64,000 bases of DNA, from the NCBI RefSeq assembly GCF_034424155.1, contig NZ_CP139992.1, positions 2,372,012 to 2,436,011 of the forward strand, read 5' to 3'. A program made the position numbers and the translations under genes. Each line of letters begins with the position of its first letter. Position 1 is the stretch's first letter. Below the pieces are notes generated by a model. It had not been told where the DNA came from and searched no databases. It saw nothing but the letters and a program-made list of their open reading frames with translations. Shown in pieces: positions 19,916 through 29,683 of this stretch. The DNA comes from Hafnia alvei (GTDB lineage: Bacteria; Pseudomonadota; Gammaproteobacteria; Enterobacterales; Enterobacteriaceae).

Positions 19916-20776
19916 TTACAGCGCAACGGCCGCGAACTGATGCACCGGCTGAGCGATCAGATCCTGAGCTGCAACAACCTGCAACTCATATTCCCCCATT
20001 TCTTTGGTGGTCAGCATCACTTCATAGACTGCTGCGGTCACATGTTCTAAGGCTTTCTTCAATGGTTCACCCTTCAGCATGTTCACCAGCAACAAACCAC
20101 TGGTTAAATCACCCACGCCAACCGGCTGGCGAGCGCCAAAATCGACCAGCGGACGGCTGATGTGCCACGCTTCGTCGGCGGTAACTAAGATCATTTCAAA
20201 GCGATCTTTATGATAACCGGCGTAGGACAAATGTTTGACCAGAACCACTTTCGGTCCGCGAGCAATAACGCTACGAGCAGAAACCAGCGCTTCTTCTACG
20301 CTGTTAATGGTATGTCCCGTCAACTGTTCCAGCTCCAACAGATTAGGGGCCATGATGTCACTGCTGGCAACGGCATCACGCGCAAAGAATTCCGCTACGC
20401 CTGGTGCAACGATACATCCTTTTTCTGGGTGCCCCATCACTGGGTCGCAGAAATACCAAGCATTTGGATTGGCAGCTTTGACTTTGCGTACAATATCCAA
20501 AATATGCCCGCCCTGTTCTGGCGAACCAATATACCCACTCAATACGGCATCGCAGTTTTTAAGCTGATCGATGTCTGCAATTCCCTGCACAATTTCTGTC
20601 AAATGATTGGCTGGCATCACACAGCCAGTCCAGTGACCGTACTGGGTATGATTTGAAAACTGAACGGTGTTCAGTGGCCAGACGTTTACGCCCATACGAC
20701 GCATTGGAAACTCAGCGGCGCTGTTTCCTGCATGACCAAAAACCACATGAGATTGAATAGATAGGATATTTTTCAT
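19916..20776 (-). CDS. pdxY: Pyridoxal kinase PdxY
   Basis: Ribokinase-superfamily kinase phosphorylating pyridoxal to PLP in the B6 salvage pathway. It has 286 residues (E. coli 287). The sequence begins [21 protein letters not shown] and contains [14 protein letters not shown] near 115, [10 protein letters not shown] near 155 and the anion-hole region [10 protein letters not shown] near 222 with the catalytic Asp. It follows tyrS on the same strand with 97 bp and a terminator between. The same pdxH-tyrS-pdxY order is found in E. coli. Confidence 0.97.
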   Translation of the reverse strand: MKNILSIQSHVVFGHAGNSAAEFPMRRMGVNVWPLNTVQFSNHTQYGHWTGCVMPANHLTEIVQGIADIDQLKNCDAVLSGYIGSPEQGGHILDIVRKVKAANPNAWYFCDPVMGHPEKGCIVAPGVAEFFARDAVASSDIMAPNLLELEQLTGHTINSVEEALVSARSVIARGPKVVLVKHLSYAGYHKDRFEMILVTADEAWHISRPLVDFGARQPVGVGDLTSGLLLVNMLKGEPLKKALEHVTAAVYEVMLTTKEMGEYELQVVAAQDLIAQPVHQFAAVAL

Positions 20777-20796
20777 GGATGCGACCTACTTCACTG

Positions 20797-20812
20797 TCGC
20801 TCTCGACAGCGG
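20797..20812 (-). other. Small hairpin in the pdxY leader
   Basis: CTGTCG-CTCT-CGACAG is a perfect 6-bp inverted repeat 21-36 nt upstream of the pdxY start codon. It may simply be part of the leader; no regulator is known to me. Confidence 0.35.
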
Positions 20813-20831
20813 GTTATTCATATTAAGGGGA

Positions 20832-20862
20832 AAATAAGGGGGACCTGAGTCCCCCTTTTATT
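20832..20862 (-). terminator. tyrS terminator
   Basis: On the minus strand an AAGGGGGAC-type stem pairs with GTCCCCCTT and ends in a T-rich stretch 10-40 nt after the tyrS stop. It is strong, so pdxY expression requires read-through or its own promoter. Confidence 0.85.
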
Positions 20863-20873
20863 GCATCCGTGGC

Positions 20874-22148
20874 TTATTTCCAGCAAATCAGGCAGTAATT
20901 CTTTTTACCGCGACGCAATAAAGTAAAGCGTCCGAACAGACGGTCAGCATCGCTGAAGGTATATTCCGGATCAGACTGTTTTTCACCATTGATGGTAATT
21001 GCATTTGACGCGATAGTTTTACGCGCTTGACCACGAGACGGCTGTAGCTCGGAATCCACCAGCGCCTGCTGCAAGTCTGCATCACGCTCTAGTTCAACCA
21101 TTGGCATACCGTCCTGAGCTAACTGAGCAAAGTCAGCTTCGGTCATTTCGCTCAATGCACCAGAGAACAGGCTCTGGGTAATACGTTTTGCAGCGGCTAA
21201 TCCTTCTTCGCCGTGAACCATGCGGGTCACTAGCTCAGCCAGCACGTATTGTGCACGCGGCGCTTTGCCACTGTTTTTGTCTTCTTCTTCCAGCGCGTCG
21301 ATATCCTTCAGATCCATAAAGGTGAAGAACTTCAGGAAGCGATACACGTCCGCATCGGCGGTGTTGATCCAGAATTGATAGAATTTGTACGGACTAGTTT
21401 TCTTCGGATCCAGCCATACTGCGCCACCTTCGGTTTTACCGAATTTGGTGCCATCGGCTTTGGTGATCAACGGAACGGTTAAGCCCCAAACCTGTTTCTG
21501 GTGCAGACGACGGGTTAAATCGATACCTGAAGTGATGTTGCCCCACTGGTCAGAACCACCGATTTGCAGCTCAACGCCGTGCAGCTCATTCAGGCTAGCA
21601 AAGTCATAACCTTGCAGCAGGTTGTAGGAGAACTCGGTGAACGAGATACCCACATCATCACGGTTCAGGCGCTGTTTTACCGCTTCTTTGTTGATCATCT
21701 GATTAACAGAGAAGTGTTTACCGATATCACGCAGGAAGGTCAGCACGTTCATATTGCCGAACCAATCGTAGTTGTTGGCTGCAATAGCGCTGTTTTCGCC
21801 ACAGTCGAAATCGAGGAACGGTGCAACCTGATGGCGGATTTTATCCACCCACTCGTGCACGGTATCCTGCGTATTCAGTTTACGCTCGGTGGCTTTAAAG
21901 CTTGGGTCACCGATAAGCCCAGTCGCGCCGCCCACCAAGGCAACAGGTTTGTGGCCTTCTAGCTGGAAGCGTTTCAAGCACAGCAACGGAACCAGATGGC
22001 CCAAGTGCAAGCTGTCAGCGGTCGGATCGAAACCGCAATACAGTGCTAGTGGCCCTTGCGCCAGTCGCTCTGCCAACGCTTCTTCATCCGTTACCTGGGC
22101 AATGAGGCCCCGCTCTTGCAGTTGTTTAATCAGGTTGCTGCTCGCCAT
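20874..22148 (-). CDS. tyrS: Tyrosyl-tRNA synthetase
   Basis: Class I aminoacyl-tRNA synthetase charging tRNA-Tyr. The 424-residue product equals E. coli TyrS in length. The HIGH-type motif appears as HLGH at 48-51, the tyrosine-binding region as [10 protein letters not shown] and [10 protein letters not shown], and the KMSKS-type loop as KFGKT near 234. The C-terminal S4-like RNA-binding domain carries the conserved tail [13 protein letters not shown] chose the ATG at 22148 (MASSNL), preceded by GGAG at suitable spacing; an in-frame ATG 12 nt upstream would add MESL. Confidence 0.98.
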   Translation of the reverse strand: MASSNLIKQLQERGLIAQVTDEEALAERLAQGPLALYCGFDPTADSLHLGHLVPLLCLKRFQLEGHKPVALVGGATGLIGDPSFKATERKLNTQDTVHEWVDKIRHQVAPFLDFDCGENSAIAANNYDWFGNMNVLTFLRDIGKHFSVNQMINKEAVKQRLNRDDVGISFTEFSYNLLQGYDFASLNELHGVELQIGGSDQWGNITSGIDLTRRLHQKQVWGLTVPLITKADGTKFGKTEGGAVWLDPKKTSPYKFYQFWINTADADVYRFLKFFTFMDLKDIDALEEEDKNSGKAPRAQYVLAELVTRMVHGEEGLAAAKRITQSLFSGALSEMTEADFAQLAQDGMPMVELERDADLQQALVDSELQPSRGQARKTIASNAITINGEKQSDPEYTFSDADRLFGRFTLLRRGKKNYCLICWK

Positions 22149-22277
22149 TAAAGACTCCATTAGATTTTAATTTACTACCGCGCGTTCCATACGAGTGATA
22201 GTTCGTGCGGGTGATAAGCCCTATAGAATAAAGGGGTCACGCCCATCGCGCTAGATTTAACTGGTGTTTTTCGCTGA

Positions 22278-22931
22278 TTAAGGCGCCAACCGGTCAATTT
22301 CCCACGCATCGCCTTGGCGCTGATAAATAAAACGGTCGTGTAAGCGGTTTTCTCGCCCTTGCCAGAACTCCATCGAGTTAATTTTTACACGATATCCGCC
22401 CCAGAAGCTTGGCAGTGGAATTTCGCCTTGTAGGAATTTCTGTTTCAGCTCGAGGAACTTGCCTTCCAAGATGCCGCGCGTTGAAATGCGCGATGACTGA
22501 TGAGATACCCACGCGGCGATTTGGCTGTCTTTCGGCCGACTATGGAAATATTTCATCACTTCTAAGGTAGAAAGTTTTTCTGCCGTACCTAATACGCTGA
22601 CTTGGCGATCGAGCATATGCCACGGGAAATGCAGGCTAATATGCGGATTCTCTTCCAGCTGTTGCGCCTTGCGGCTGCCCAGATTGGTGTAAAACACCAT
22701 TCCTTGCTGGTCAAAATGCTTGAGTAACACAATACGCTGATACGGTTGGCCATTTTTGTCTACCGTCGCCACGCACATGGCCGTGGGGTCGGCTAAACGT
22801 GCCTCACAGGCCTGTTTCAACCAGCGCTCAAACATCTCCAGCGGATCGTCCGTCAGATCGCTTCGGCGCAGTCCACCACGCACGTATTCACGACGCAGAT
22901 CGGCAACATCAAACTCGTTGTTTTCACTCAT
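22278..22931 (-). CDS. pdxH: Pyridoxamine/pyridoxine 5'-phosphate oxidase PdxH
   Basis: FMN-dependent oxidase that converts PNP and PMP to PLP, the last step of B6 synthesis. The 217-residue product (E. coli 218) contains [18 protein letters not shown] near 67, [11 protein letters not shown], the substrate/FMN segment [13 protein letters not shown] near 135, [11 protein letters not shown] near 175 and the C-terminal [11 protein letters not shown] use the ATG at 22931 (MSENNEFD), which aligns with E. coli; the open frame extends 32 codons further without family support. Confidence 0.97.
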   Translation of the reverse strand: MSENNEFDVADLRREYVRGGLRRSDLTDDPLEMFERWLKQACEARLADPTAMCVATVDKNGQPYQRIVLLKHFDQQGMVFYTNLGSRKAQQLEENPHISLHFPWHMLDRQVSVLGTAEKLSTLEVMKYFHSRPKDSQIAAWVSHQSSRISTRGILEGKFLELKQKFLQGEIPLPSFWGGYRVKINSMEFWQGRENRLHDRFIYQRQGDAWEIDRLAP

Positions 22932-23203
22932 ATTCAGCAGTCCGTCACAAGTCCAGAACGCTATTCTGCTCCCGTGGCGGGATAATCTCAATTCACTCAC
23001 GGCTATCGTTGTCGCTACATTAGCCATTATTGAGGGAGAAAGGAGGCCTACGCGTAAACCACCTCTCCATCTGAAGACGGCAAAAGTTATCTATTAAACT
23101 GAATTAAAAGTGGTTTTTTATAACACCAGGAAATTTGCAGATAGGCAGTGACAGTACACCGCATGTTATAGGGACAGTCATCATACGCAAGGGATAAGAC
23201 GGT

Positions 23204-23223
23204 TGGGGCCGCTGAAGCAGCCC
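23204..23223 (-). terminator. Hairpin downstream of mliC
   Basis: GGGGC and GCCCC arms with an inner GCT/AGC pairing lie 10 bp past the mliC stop on the minus strand. There is no clear T-run, so it is a possible end of the anmK-mliC message. The rest of the 22932-23232 gap shows no gene. Confidence 0.4.
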
Positions 23224-23232
23224 CAGAAAGGA

Positions 23233-23541
23233 TTAAGATTTCAGCACACAGTCGTTAATAATGATTTGATCGTTGCGTTCGATAAACGCGGTATTGCCTT
23301 TAGACCAGAAGGTGTACTTGCCGTCGCTGTAGCGCGCACCGGAAGCAGAAACGACCTGAGGCAACGTCAATTGGTTGCCATCCATGATGAAACTGACCTG
23401 ATCCTTTTGGTTATCCACGGTTACGGTCAACGATGTGGTGCCACACTGGTAGCTCAACGCCTCAGGTGTAGCCTCTTTATGCGCGGTCTGGCAACCTGCC
23501 AGCAATAAAATCGCACCTGCGGTACAGATATATTTCAACAT
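23233..23541 (-). CDS. mliC: MliC, C-type lysozyme inhibitor lipoprotein
   Basis: Outer-membrane-associated lipoprotein of 102 residues that inhibits C-type lysozymes. The lipobox LLAGC places the lipidated Cys near residue 17. The mature domain carries the MliC signature YSDGKYTFWSKG near 71-82, whose Ser and Lys insert into the lysozyme active site in known members, and a Cys pair (near 33 and 98) for a disulfide. It is encoded 39 bp downstream of anmK on the same strand, as in E. coli. Confidence 0.93.
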   Translation of the reverse strand: MLKYICTAGAILLLAGCQTAHKEATPEALSYQCGTTSLTVTVDNQKDQVSFIMDGNQLTLPQVVSASGARYSDGKYTFWSKGNTAFIERNDQIIINDCVLKS

Positions 23542-23580
23542 GAACGTTCTCCCACTGTACTTTCAAATTAGATAACAAAA

Positions 23581-24696
23581 TCAAATGGCGTGATTGGCCG
23601 GATAGATAGCGCCAAGGACGGTTTCCTGTGAAGCGCCGGTGACGGAAGGCAAGTTACCGGGCAAACCGGATAACGTGCGGTAAGCCAGCCATGCAAAGGC
23701 CAACGCTTCCATATCATCGCCGCTCACGCCATAGGCGTCAGTACTACAAACTTCAGTTCCCGCCAGCAACGCCGCCATACGACTCATAATGAGCGGGTTT
23801 CTCGCCCCGCCGCCGCACACCAATAAGCGTTCACATCCCCCCGCTAATTGAACCTGATCGCAAATACTGATTGCGGTGAGTTCCACCAGCGTTGCCTGAA
23901 CGTCTACGGCAGCAATCGGCGGGAATTGAGACAGTTGTTGTTCCAACCATCCCAAATTAAACAGTTCTCGTCCCGTGCTTTTCGGTGCAGGACGAGCAAA
24001 ATAAGGCGCCGCCAAAAGATGTTGCAATAAAGGCTGATTCACCGAGCCCTGTTTTGCCCACGCGGCATCTTCGTCATAGGCCTTGCCGTGATTACGCCAA
24101 ATCCAAGCATCCAGCAGCATGTTGCCGGGGCCGGTATCGAATCCTCTGACCGGTAAACCGGGCAAAAGCAGGGAGAGATTGGCAATGCCACCGATATTAA
24201 GCACCATGCGTCGCTCTACCGGATGCATGAGTAGCGCGTGGTGGAAGGCGGGAACTAACGGTGCGCCCTGCCCGCCGTAGGCCATATCGCGCCGGCGAAA
24301 ATCCCCCACGGTGGTAATCGCAGTGAGTGCGGCAACACGGTTATTATCCCCTAACTGCATGGTAAACGGATTCTCGCCCTCGGGCTGGTGCCAAACGGTT
24401 TGCCCGTGACAGCCAATGGCCGTAATGTCCTGCGGTGTTAGCGAGGCTTGCTTTAATAAATGGTTAATCGCCTCGGCATAAAGACTTCCCATTTGCCGGT
24501 CTAACTCACCGACCTGCGCCAGCGTCACCGCCTGCCCTTGGCACATGCCTAAAATAGATTCTTTTACGGCTATAGGAATGGGATGTGAATATCTGCTTTG
24601 CTGTGCAACCATCCGCTCATCAATAGCGGCAATAACAACGTCGATCCCGTCAAGGCTGGTTCCTGACATCACGCCAATGTACCGTCCCGATCTCAT
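23581..24696 (-). CDS. anmK: Anhydro-N-acetylmuramic acid kinase AnmK
   Basis: Cytoplasmic kinase recycling anhydroMurNAc from cell-wall turnover to MurNAc-6-phosphate. The 371-residue product (E. coli 369) is of the ASKHA fold. It contains [14 protein letters not shown] near 8, [13 protein letters not shown] near 93, [17 protein letters not shown] near 128, [12 protein letters not shown] near 165, [13 protein letters not shown] near 185 and [14 protein letters not shown] near 320. The ATG at 24696 follows a short leader. It heads the anmK-mliC pair and is divergent from slyB. Confidence 0.97.
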   Translation of the reverse strand: MRSGRYIGVMSGTSLDGIDVVIAAIDERMVAQQSRYSHPIPIAVKESILGMCQGQAVTLAQVGELDRQMGSLYAEAINHLLKQASLTPQDITAIGCHGQTVWHQPEGENPFTMQLGDNNRVAALTAITTVGDFRRRDMAYGGQGAPLVPAFHHALLMHPVERRMVLNIGGIANLSLLLPGLPVRGFDTGPGNMLLDAWIWRNHGKAYDEDAAWAKQGSVNQPLLQHLLAAPYFARPAPKSTGRELFNLGWLEQQLSQFPPIAAVDVQATLVELTAISICDQVQLAGGCERLLVCGGGARNPLIMSRMAALLAGTEVCSTDAYGVSGDDMEALAFAWLAYRTLSGLPGNLPSVTGASQETVLGAIYPANHAI

Positions 24697-24905
24697 TTCA
24701 TCGTCCTTATTTATTTTCGTTAGTTGAAATTAGCCTCTTGTGACACTAAACGGAACCGGATTTATCTAATTTCCGTGTCAATATCATAAACATTCCTGAC
24801 CTTTCTTGACGTAATATTTTCCTCGCGAACGATTCGTAGGCTGAGAAAATGCAGTAAAATAGTAAAAGAGTTGGTGATTATTTAAACCGACAAAACTTAA
24901 ACGGT

Positions 24906-24940
24906 CGTTTATTGTTGGTTGAGTCAATCATCTGTATGCT
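24906..24940 (+). promoter_or_regulatory. PhoP-type promoter of slyB
   Basis: CGTTTA-N5-GGTTGA (24906-24922) matches the PhoP direct repeat (G/T)GTTTA-N5-(G/T)GTTTA with two mismatches. A -10 TATGCT (24935-24940) lies 12 bp further, the usual distance for PhoP-activated promoters. slyB is a known PhoP/PhoQ target in E. coli and Salmonella. The transcript would start near 24947 with a leader of about 120 nt. Confidence 0.6.
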
Positions 24941-25068
24941 ACAGCGATACAGGCATTGGTATAGGCAATAGTTTGTTTATAGCCAACCTTTTAGAGTAAA
25001 CACACAGCCGTAACGACAGGCAACAAACAAGCCAGCGCGTAGAAGGCTAGAATGGAAGGAATATTGTT

Positions 25069-25539
25069 ATGATTAAGCGTCTTATTGTTATCGCTCTTGC
25101 CGGCGCTTCATTGGCTGGTTGTGCTAACACCAGCACATTATCTGGTGACGTTTATACTGCGGGTCAGGCTAAAGAAGTTCAGCAGGTTACTTACGGTAGC
25201 ATCGTGTCAATTCAGCCGGTTCGTATTCAGGCTGGCAACGATAGCAACGTGATTGGCTCTATCGGCGGCGCGGTCTTAGGTGGTTTCTTAGGTAACACCG
25301 TAGGCGGCGGTACAGGTCGTAGCTTGGCAACAGCGGCTGGCGCAGTTGCGGGTGGCTTAGCCGGTAACAGCATCGAAGGCGCCGTTAACCGCACCGATGG
25401 TGTGCAGTTAGTGGTTCGTAAAGACGATGGCAAAACGATTGCCGTGGTGCAGAAAAACGGCAGCAAACCTTTCGCGGTTGGTCAGCGTGTCATGCTGCTG
25501 TCTAGCGGCAGCAGCGTCAGCGTCTCAGCGACTAACTAA
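25069..25539 (+). CDS. slyB: SlyB outer-membrane lipoprotein
   Basis: Outer-membrane lipoprotein of 156 residues (E. coli 155), part of the PhoPQ response and linked to envelope integrity. The signal peptide ends in the lipobox LAGC with the lipidated Cys at about 18. The middle is a glycine-zipper region (IGGAVLGGFLGNTVGGGTG then AAGAVAGGLAGNS, about 64-104) that forms membrane-spanning helices; a small beta domain follows (VQLVVRKDDGKTIAVVQ). GGAAGG precedes the ATG. Divergent from anmK, convergent with slyA. Confidence 0.96.
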   Translation: MIKRLIVIALAGASLAGCANTSTLSGDVYTAGQAKEVQQVTYGSIVSIQPVRIQAGNDSNVIGSIGGAVLGGFLGNTVGGGTGRSLATAAGAVAGGLAGNSIEGAVNRTDGVQLVVRKDDGKTIAVVQKNGSKPFAVGQRVMLLSSGSSVSVSATN

Positions 25540-25569
25540 GCCTAAATGGTTTAGCTAAACGAGATCACG

Positions 25570-25599
25570 AAACCGGAGGCAATGCCTCCGGTTTTTTTT
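25570..25599 (+). terminator. slyB terminator
   Basis: AACCGGAGGC-AAT-GCCTCCGGTT stem followed by T8, starting about 30 bp after the slyB stop. It is a strong intrinsic terminator. Confidence 0.92.
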
Positions 25600-25631
25600 G
25601 GTTTGCTGTTAGTAATTAAAAATAATTATAA

Positions 25632-26063
25632 TTATTTGTTTTGTAAGTGAATTATATTTTGTTCCAGACGTTCAACTAAGCTAGTCAGCAGTGTCACTTC
25701 TTCTGGTGAAATTCCAGATAAGATCTCACCACGTGTCATCGTGATAACGTCATTAACTTCCTTGATAATTGGTGCAGCTTCTTCCGTTAACTTGATGCGT
25801 TTAGCGCGGCGATCGTTTGCACAGGTATGGCGCGTAATTAAGCCCTTCTCTTCAAGCTGGTCCAACGTACGAACTAATGAAGGTTGCTCTATGCCGATAG
25901 CTTTAGCCAGTTGGATCTGAGACTGCTCCGGCGGCAAACGATTAATATTGTATAGAGTGACCCAATGCGTTTGTGTCAATTCAAGCGGCTTCAAACGCTG
26001 GTCGATTAACGCTCTCCATACACGAACTAATCGTGCTAAATCTGAGCCTAGTGTCGATTCCAA
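25632..26063 (-). CDS. slyA: SlyA, MarR-family regulator
   Basis: Dimeric winged-helix regulator that counters H-NS at many envelope and virulence genes. The 143-residue product aligns with E. coli SlyA (144 aa): [16 protein letters not shown] at the N-terminus, the recognition segment [28 protein letters not shown] near 55-82 and [10 protein letters not shown] in the wing. The start is a TTG (codon at 26061-26063) preceded by AAGGAG with 6 nt spacing; no ATG fits. A perfect-arm SlyA operator sits just upstream, suggesting autoregulation. Divergent from ydhIJK, the usual arrangement. Confidence 0.96.
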   Translation of the reverse strand: MESTLGSDLARLVRVWRALIDQRLKPLELTQTHWVTLYNINRLPPEQSQIQLAKAIGIEQPSLVRTLDQLEEKGLITRHTCANDRRAKRIKLTEEAAPIIKEVNDVITMTRGEILSGISPEEVTLLTSLVERLEQNIIHLQNK

Positions 26064-26079
26064 TTTATTCTCCTTATAA

Positions 26080-26091
26080 TTAGCGTGCTAA
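26080..26091. promoter_or_regulatory. SlyA operator
   Basis: TTAGC-GT-GCTAA matches the SlyA consensus TTAGCAAGCTAA in both 5-bp arms. It lies 17-28 bp upstream of the slyA start codon, consistent with autorepression and perhaps control of ydhIJK. Confidence 0.7.
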
Positions 26092-26238
26092 GATACTCAC
26101 CCAGAGTAGCTCCTAGTTTGGTTCTCAATCGTAAAAATTTCAAATGTATATCTATTACCTCCAAAAAATAATCTATGCTTATGGACAATTAACATCTATG
26201 TTACCTATAAATCTTTTAAGGGATCGGGAGTGGTAAAC

Positions 26239-26475
26239 ATGGACATCCTCTCATCATCACAAGGCTCGCCTTTACCGGATCTGATATTAGGCGCATCGCT
26301 CTATTTTCCGCCTATTTTTAAAGCTATTTTACTCGGCATTGTTTTCTGGCTGCTTATTCATCGCTTATTCCGTGATGTGATTTACTCTGGCGATATTTGG
26401 CATCCGACACTGATGGATTTGTCAATTTTCGTCATTTGTGTAAGCACCAGTCTTTGGCTATTAACCAGTTGGTAA
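26239..26475 (+). CDS. ydhI: YdhI, DUF1656 membrane protein
   Basis: Small inner-membrane protein of 78 residues with two membrane segments (about 17-37 and 55-75) and the family motif LYFPPIFK near 20. DUF1656 proteins accompany HlyD-type adaptors and FUSC-family efflux proteins, and this one is followed by ydhJ 6 bp downstream. I chose the ATG at 26239, preceded by GGGAG at 8 nt; a GTG at 26230 is an alternative. It belongs to the ydhIJK unit divergent from slyA; efflux of aromatic compounds is a family-level guess. Confidence 0.88.
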   Translation: MDILSSSQGSPLPDLILGASLYFPPIFKAILLGIVFWLLIHRLFRDVIYSGDIWHPTLMDLSIFVICVSTSLWLLTSW

Positions 26476-26481
26476 AATAAT

Positions 26482-27342
26482 ATGAAACAGAACACATTAC
26501 GCTACTTCTCAACGGTTATAGTTTGTGCAATTGCAATCACCGCTGGCTGGTGGGCTTGGAATTATTATATGCAATCACCTTGGACGCGAGATGGAAAAGT
26601 GCGTGCCGAGCTCGTCAATATTACACCAGAAGTATCGGGAAAAATAATTAAAGTAAATATCAGTGATAACCAACAGGTAAAACAAGGCGACCTGTTATTT
26701 GTTTTAGACCCAACCCCATTCGAAATTGCGCTGAGTAATGCCAATGCCGCGATGGCTAAAGCGGAGTCAGACTTGGCCAAAGCTAACCACGAAGCGACTC
26801 GCCGAGGCAACCTGCCGCGTAACGTTATCTCCGCAGAAGACTTAGACGAAGCCCAACTGAATGCGCAAGCAATGAAAGCGAATTATAAATCCGCACAATC
26901 TAATTTGGAACAGGCTCAGTGGAATTTACACCACACCAATATTTATGCTCCAGTCAGCGGGTTTATAACTAATTTACAAACCCGCGTAGGAAATTATGCC
27001 TCTATTGGCTCACCGCTCGTGGCTCTTATTGATATTAATTCGTTTTATGTGATGGGTTATTTCGAAGAAACTAAACTCAAACATATAAACATCGGAAATA
27101 ACGTGGATATAACTCTGTATAACGGAAATATTCCATTACAGGGACGCGTAGAAAGTATTGGTCGTGCAATTTATGACCAAAGCGTCGAAAGCAGCGATAA
27201 TATGCTACTTAATGTAAAACCGAACGTCCCTTGGGTACGACTAGCTCAACGGGTACCGATCCGAATTAAGCTTGAAAATATTCCTAAGGATGTTTTGCTG
27301 GTTGCGGGAACCACCTGCACAATTTCTGTTCGCAGCCATTAA
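26482..27342 (+). CDS. ydhJ: YdhJ, HlyD-family membrane-fusion protein
   Basis: Periplasmic adaptor of 286 residues. One N-terminal membrane helix (about 9-28) is followed by the WTRDGKVRAELVNITPEVSG lipoyl-like half, a coiled-coil hairpin (roughly 80-145, rich in Ala/Lys/Glu) and the second half containing NIYAPVSGFI near 153 and VVALIDINSFYV-like segments. It resembles E. coli YdhJ and AaeA, and would link the inner-membrane YdhK to the outer membrane. The gene lies between ydhI and ydhK with gaps of 6 and 12 bp. Confidence 0.92.
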   Translation: MKQNTLRYFSTVIVCAIAITAGWWAWNYYMQSPWTRDGKVRAELVNITPEVSGKIIKVNISDNQQVKQGDLLFVLDPTPFEIALSNANAAMAKAESDLAKANHEATRRGNLPRNVISAEDLDEAQLNAQAMKANYKSAQSNLEQAQWNLHHTNIYAPVSGFITNLQTRVGNYASIGSPLVALIDINSFYVMGYFEETKLKHINIGNNVDITLYNGNIPLQGRVESIGRAIYDQSVESSDNMLLNVKPNVPWVRLAQRVPIRIKLENIPKDVLLVAGTTCTISVRSH

Positions 27343-27354
27343 CAGGACAGTCTT

Positions 27355-29373
27355 GTGAATTTATCTTGGCTAGATTGGCGCAACACTCCATGGGCAAAAG
27401 CCAACGCTGGACAATGGCGTTACGCGCTGCGCAACGCCATCGCAATGTGTTTGGCGCTCTGGGTCGCTTTTTTATTGGATCTAGATGAACCCTATTGGGC
27501 GTTTACGTCTGCCGCCGTGGTCAGTTTTCCTACCGTTGGCGGAGTTATCAGTAAAAGTATTGGTCGTATCGCTGGGAGTTTGCTTGGTGCGGCGGCATCG
27601 GTTCTGATTGCCGGACAATGTCTTAATGACCCTTGGCTGTTTACCTTTTACATTGCAGCGTGGATTGCAGTATGCACCTACGTCTCGAATCATTATCAAA
27701 ATAACGTCGCCTACGCTTTTGCTTTAGCGGGTTATACCGCTGCCATCATTGCTTTCTCAACGGCAGAATCTACCGACAGCATGCAAATTTTTGATATTGC
27801 GCAAGCGCGTGTCTGTGAGGTCATTACCGGTTTGCTGTGTGGCGCGTTTATGATGATGCTTCTGCCAAGTACCTCAGACGGAACGAACCTGCTCACGTCA
27901 CTACGCCGCATGCATCAGCGCCTGCTTGAACATGCAGCCATGCTGTGGCATCCAGAAACCACACCGGAAATGCGCGCATCACACGAAGGATTAATTGGCC
28001 AAATCCTGACCATGAATATTCTCCGTATTCAGGCTTTCTGGAGTAACCATCGACTGCGTAGCCGTAACAATGTACTTAACTTCCTGCTCCATCGACAGCT
28101 ACGCTTAACCAGCGTGATTTCCAGCATTCGTCGGATGCTGGTGAATTGGCCCGATCGCCCGGAGGTTTTGCAAGACGTATTACGAGACATCATAAAAGAA
28201 CTGCAGGATCCCGAGACAAACAAATATCGTTTAGCCAAAATTCTCAGCCGTATTTATCCGCAGGATCCAAGCGATTATCGGCTACGCACGTTTTATCTAC
28301 GCCTACGTTATTTCTGCTGGCTTTATCTGCAAGGTAGCCGCTGGATACGCCACGTCGAAAACTCAACGCCAGAAGATAGTTTTTCACCGCCAAAGGTTCA
28401 CAGTATCGCACGGCACACGGACAGTATGGAGTCGGCCTATAATGCCCTGCGCACTTTCGTGGTCATCATTATCGGCTGCGCGTTCTGGATGAGTACTCAA
28501 TGGGATGAGGGCGCTGGCGCATTAACCATTACAGCCATTACCTGTGTGCTTTATTCCACATCCGCATCCCCCATGACGAGCCTAACCACCTTGTTTAAAG
28601 CGATGGTGCTGCTGTCTATTGGTTGCTATCTGGCAAAATTTGGGTTGATGATTCAAATCGACGATTTCTGGGTATTTTGCGCATTCCTACTGCCGGTTCT
28701 GCTCACCATGCAGTTGCTCAAACTACAAAATCCCAAAACAGCGGCGCTGTGGGGACAGCTGATTGTCTTTATGGGCTCATTTTTGTTAGTAACCAACCCA
28801 CCAGAATATAATTACAGCAGCTTCGTAAACGATAACATCGCGAAGATTTGTGGTGTTTTGCTGGCCGCCGTAGCATTTCAGATTTTGCGTCCAAGCTCTG
28901 ATAAACGTAAAAGCCGCCGAATCATTCGAGCTCTGCGCCTAGATTTTATGGATCAGATAAGCCGTCATCCTCAACAAGATGAAAGCCAGTTCGAGTCACG
29001 GATTTATCATCGAATCAGCCAGCTCAACCAAAGCAAGGATGAAGTGTCGCGTATTTGGGTGCTGCGTTGGGGCGTGGTCTTACTCAATTGTAGCCATATT
29101 GTTTGGCAACTCCGTGAATGGCAGACGCGTTCCGATCCGCTTTCAGCGGTTCGCGACGTTTGCATACACTGCTTGAAAGGGATCATGACGGAGAAAGGCG
29201 TTCAGCATGAGTCGCTCGATGGAACCTTAGCTGAACTGTTAAGGATTAGCGATGTACTGTCTCGTCATCCTGACCAAAGCGGCCGTGATTTAGCCGGTCT
29301 GGTGTGGCGCTTATATTGTTCTTTATCACAGTTGCAGCAGAGTGTGGTACCAACGGTGGCAAATAAGGCCTGA
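27355..29373 (+). CDS. ydhK: YdhK, FUSC-family (AaeB-like) efflux protein
   Basis: Inner-membrane protein of 672 residues (E. coli YdhK 670) of the fusaric-acid-resistance/AaeB class. Two membrane blocks, roughly residues 25-165 and 365-515, flank cytoplasmic helical regions. Segments such as [21 protein letters not shown] near 44 are characteristic. The start is a GTG with AGGA 7 nt upstream; no ATG is suitably placed. It completes the ydhIJK operon. Its stop is only 4 bp from the convergent ydhL stop; in E. coli sodC and ydhF lie between. Confidence 0.92.
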   Translation: MNLSWLDWRNTPWAKANAGQWRYALRNAIAMCLALWVAFLLDLDEPYWAFTSAAVVSFPTVGGVISKSIGRIAGSLLGAAASVLIAGQCLNDPWLFTFYIAAWIAVCTYVSNHYQNNVAYAFALAGYTAAIIAFSTAESTDSMQIFDIAQARVCEVITGLLCGAFMMMLLPSTSDGTNLLTSLRRMHQRLLEHAAMLWHPETTPEMRASHEGLIGQILTMNILRIQAFWSNHRLRSRNNVLNFLLHRQLRLTSVISSIRRMLVNWPDRPEVLQDVLRDIIKELQDPETNKYRLAKILSRIYPQDPSDYRLRTFYLRLRYFCWLYLQGSRWIRHVENSTPEDSFSPPKVHSIARHTDSMESAYNALRTFVVIIIGCAFWMSTQWDEGAGALTITAITCVLYSTSASPMTSLTTLFKAMVLLSIGCYLAKFGLMIQIDDFWVFCAFLLPVLLTMQLLKLQNPKTAALWGQLIVFMGSFLLVTNPPEYNYSSFVNDNIAKICGVLLAAVAFQILRPSSDKRKSRRIIRALRLDFMDQISRHPQQDESQFESRIYHRISQLNQSKDEVSRIWVLRWGVVLLNCSHIVWQLREWQTRSDPLSAVRDVCIHCLKGIMTEKGVQHESLDGTLAELLRISDVLSRHPDQSGRDLAGLVWRLYCSLSQLQQSVVPTVANKA

Positions 29374-29377
29374 AATA

Positions 29378-29617
29378 TCAGAACAACGAGGGTTGTTCCG
29401 GCGAGTTAATTTGTTCGGCATTATCGTTGCGCCGCTGACGTAAAAAGCGTTGGCGGCACAAACGCAGTACATCACGTTTTTGTGGATCGCTCAGTTTCAT
29501 CCAGCCAAACCGCTCTTCTCGGCTACGCATACAGCCGCGGCAATAACCCCGCTCATCCGCCTGGCATATACCTCGACACGGGCTGGGAATTTCAAAAAAC
29601 TCAAGCTGCTGGGCCAC
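29378..29617 (-). CDS. ydhL: YdhL, DUF1289 protein
   Basis: Cytoplasmic protein of 79 residues (E. coli YdhL 79). It has the DUF1289 cysteine pattern SPCRGICQ-DERGYCRGC-RS near 12-32, suggesting a small metal- or Fe-S-binding fold, and ends EQPSLF. I chose the GTG at 29617 because AGGAGG precedes it by 6 nt and the result aligns with E. coli MAEQLEFF. The function is unknown. In E. coli ydhL is next to nemR/nemA; here a LysR gene and an NAD(P)-binding gene occupy that place. Confidence 0.88.
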   Translation of the reverse strand: MAQQLEFFEIPSPCRGICQADERGYCRGCMRSREERFGWMKLSDPQKRDVLRLCRQRFLRQRRNDNAEQINSPEQPSLF

Positions 29618-29683
29618 AATATACCTCCTGCTTACCATCCTAAGTGAAGACGCAAACAAGGAACTGAGCAAATCAATTTCTAG

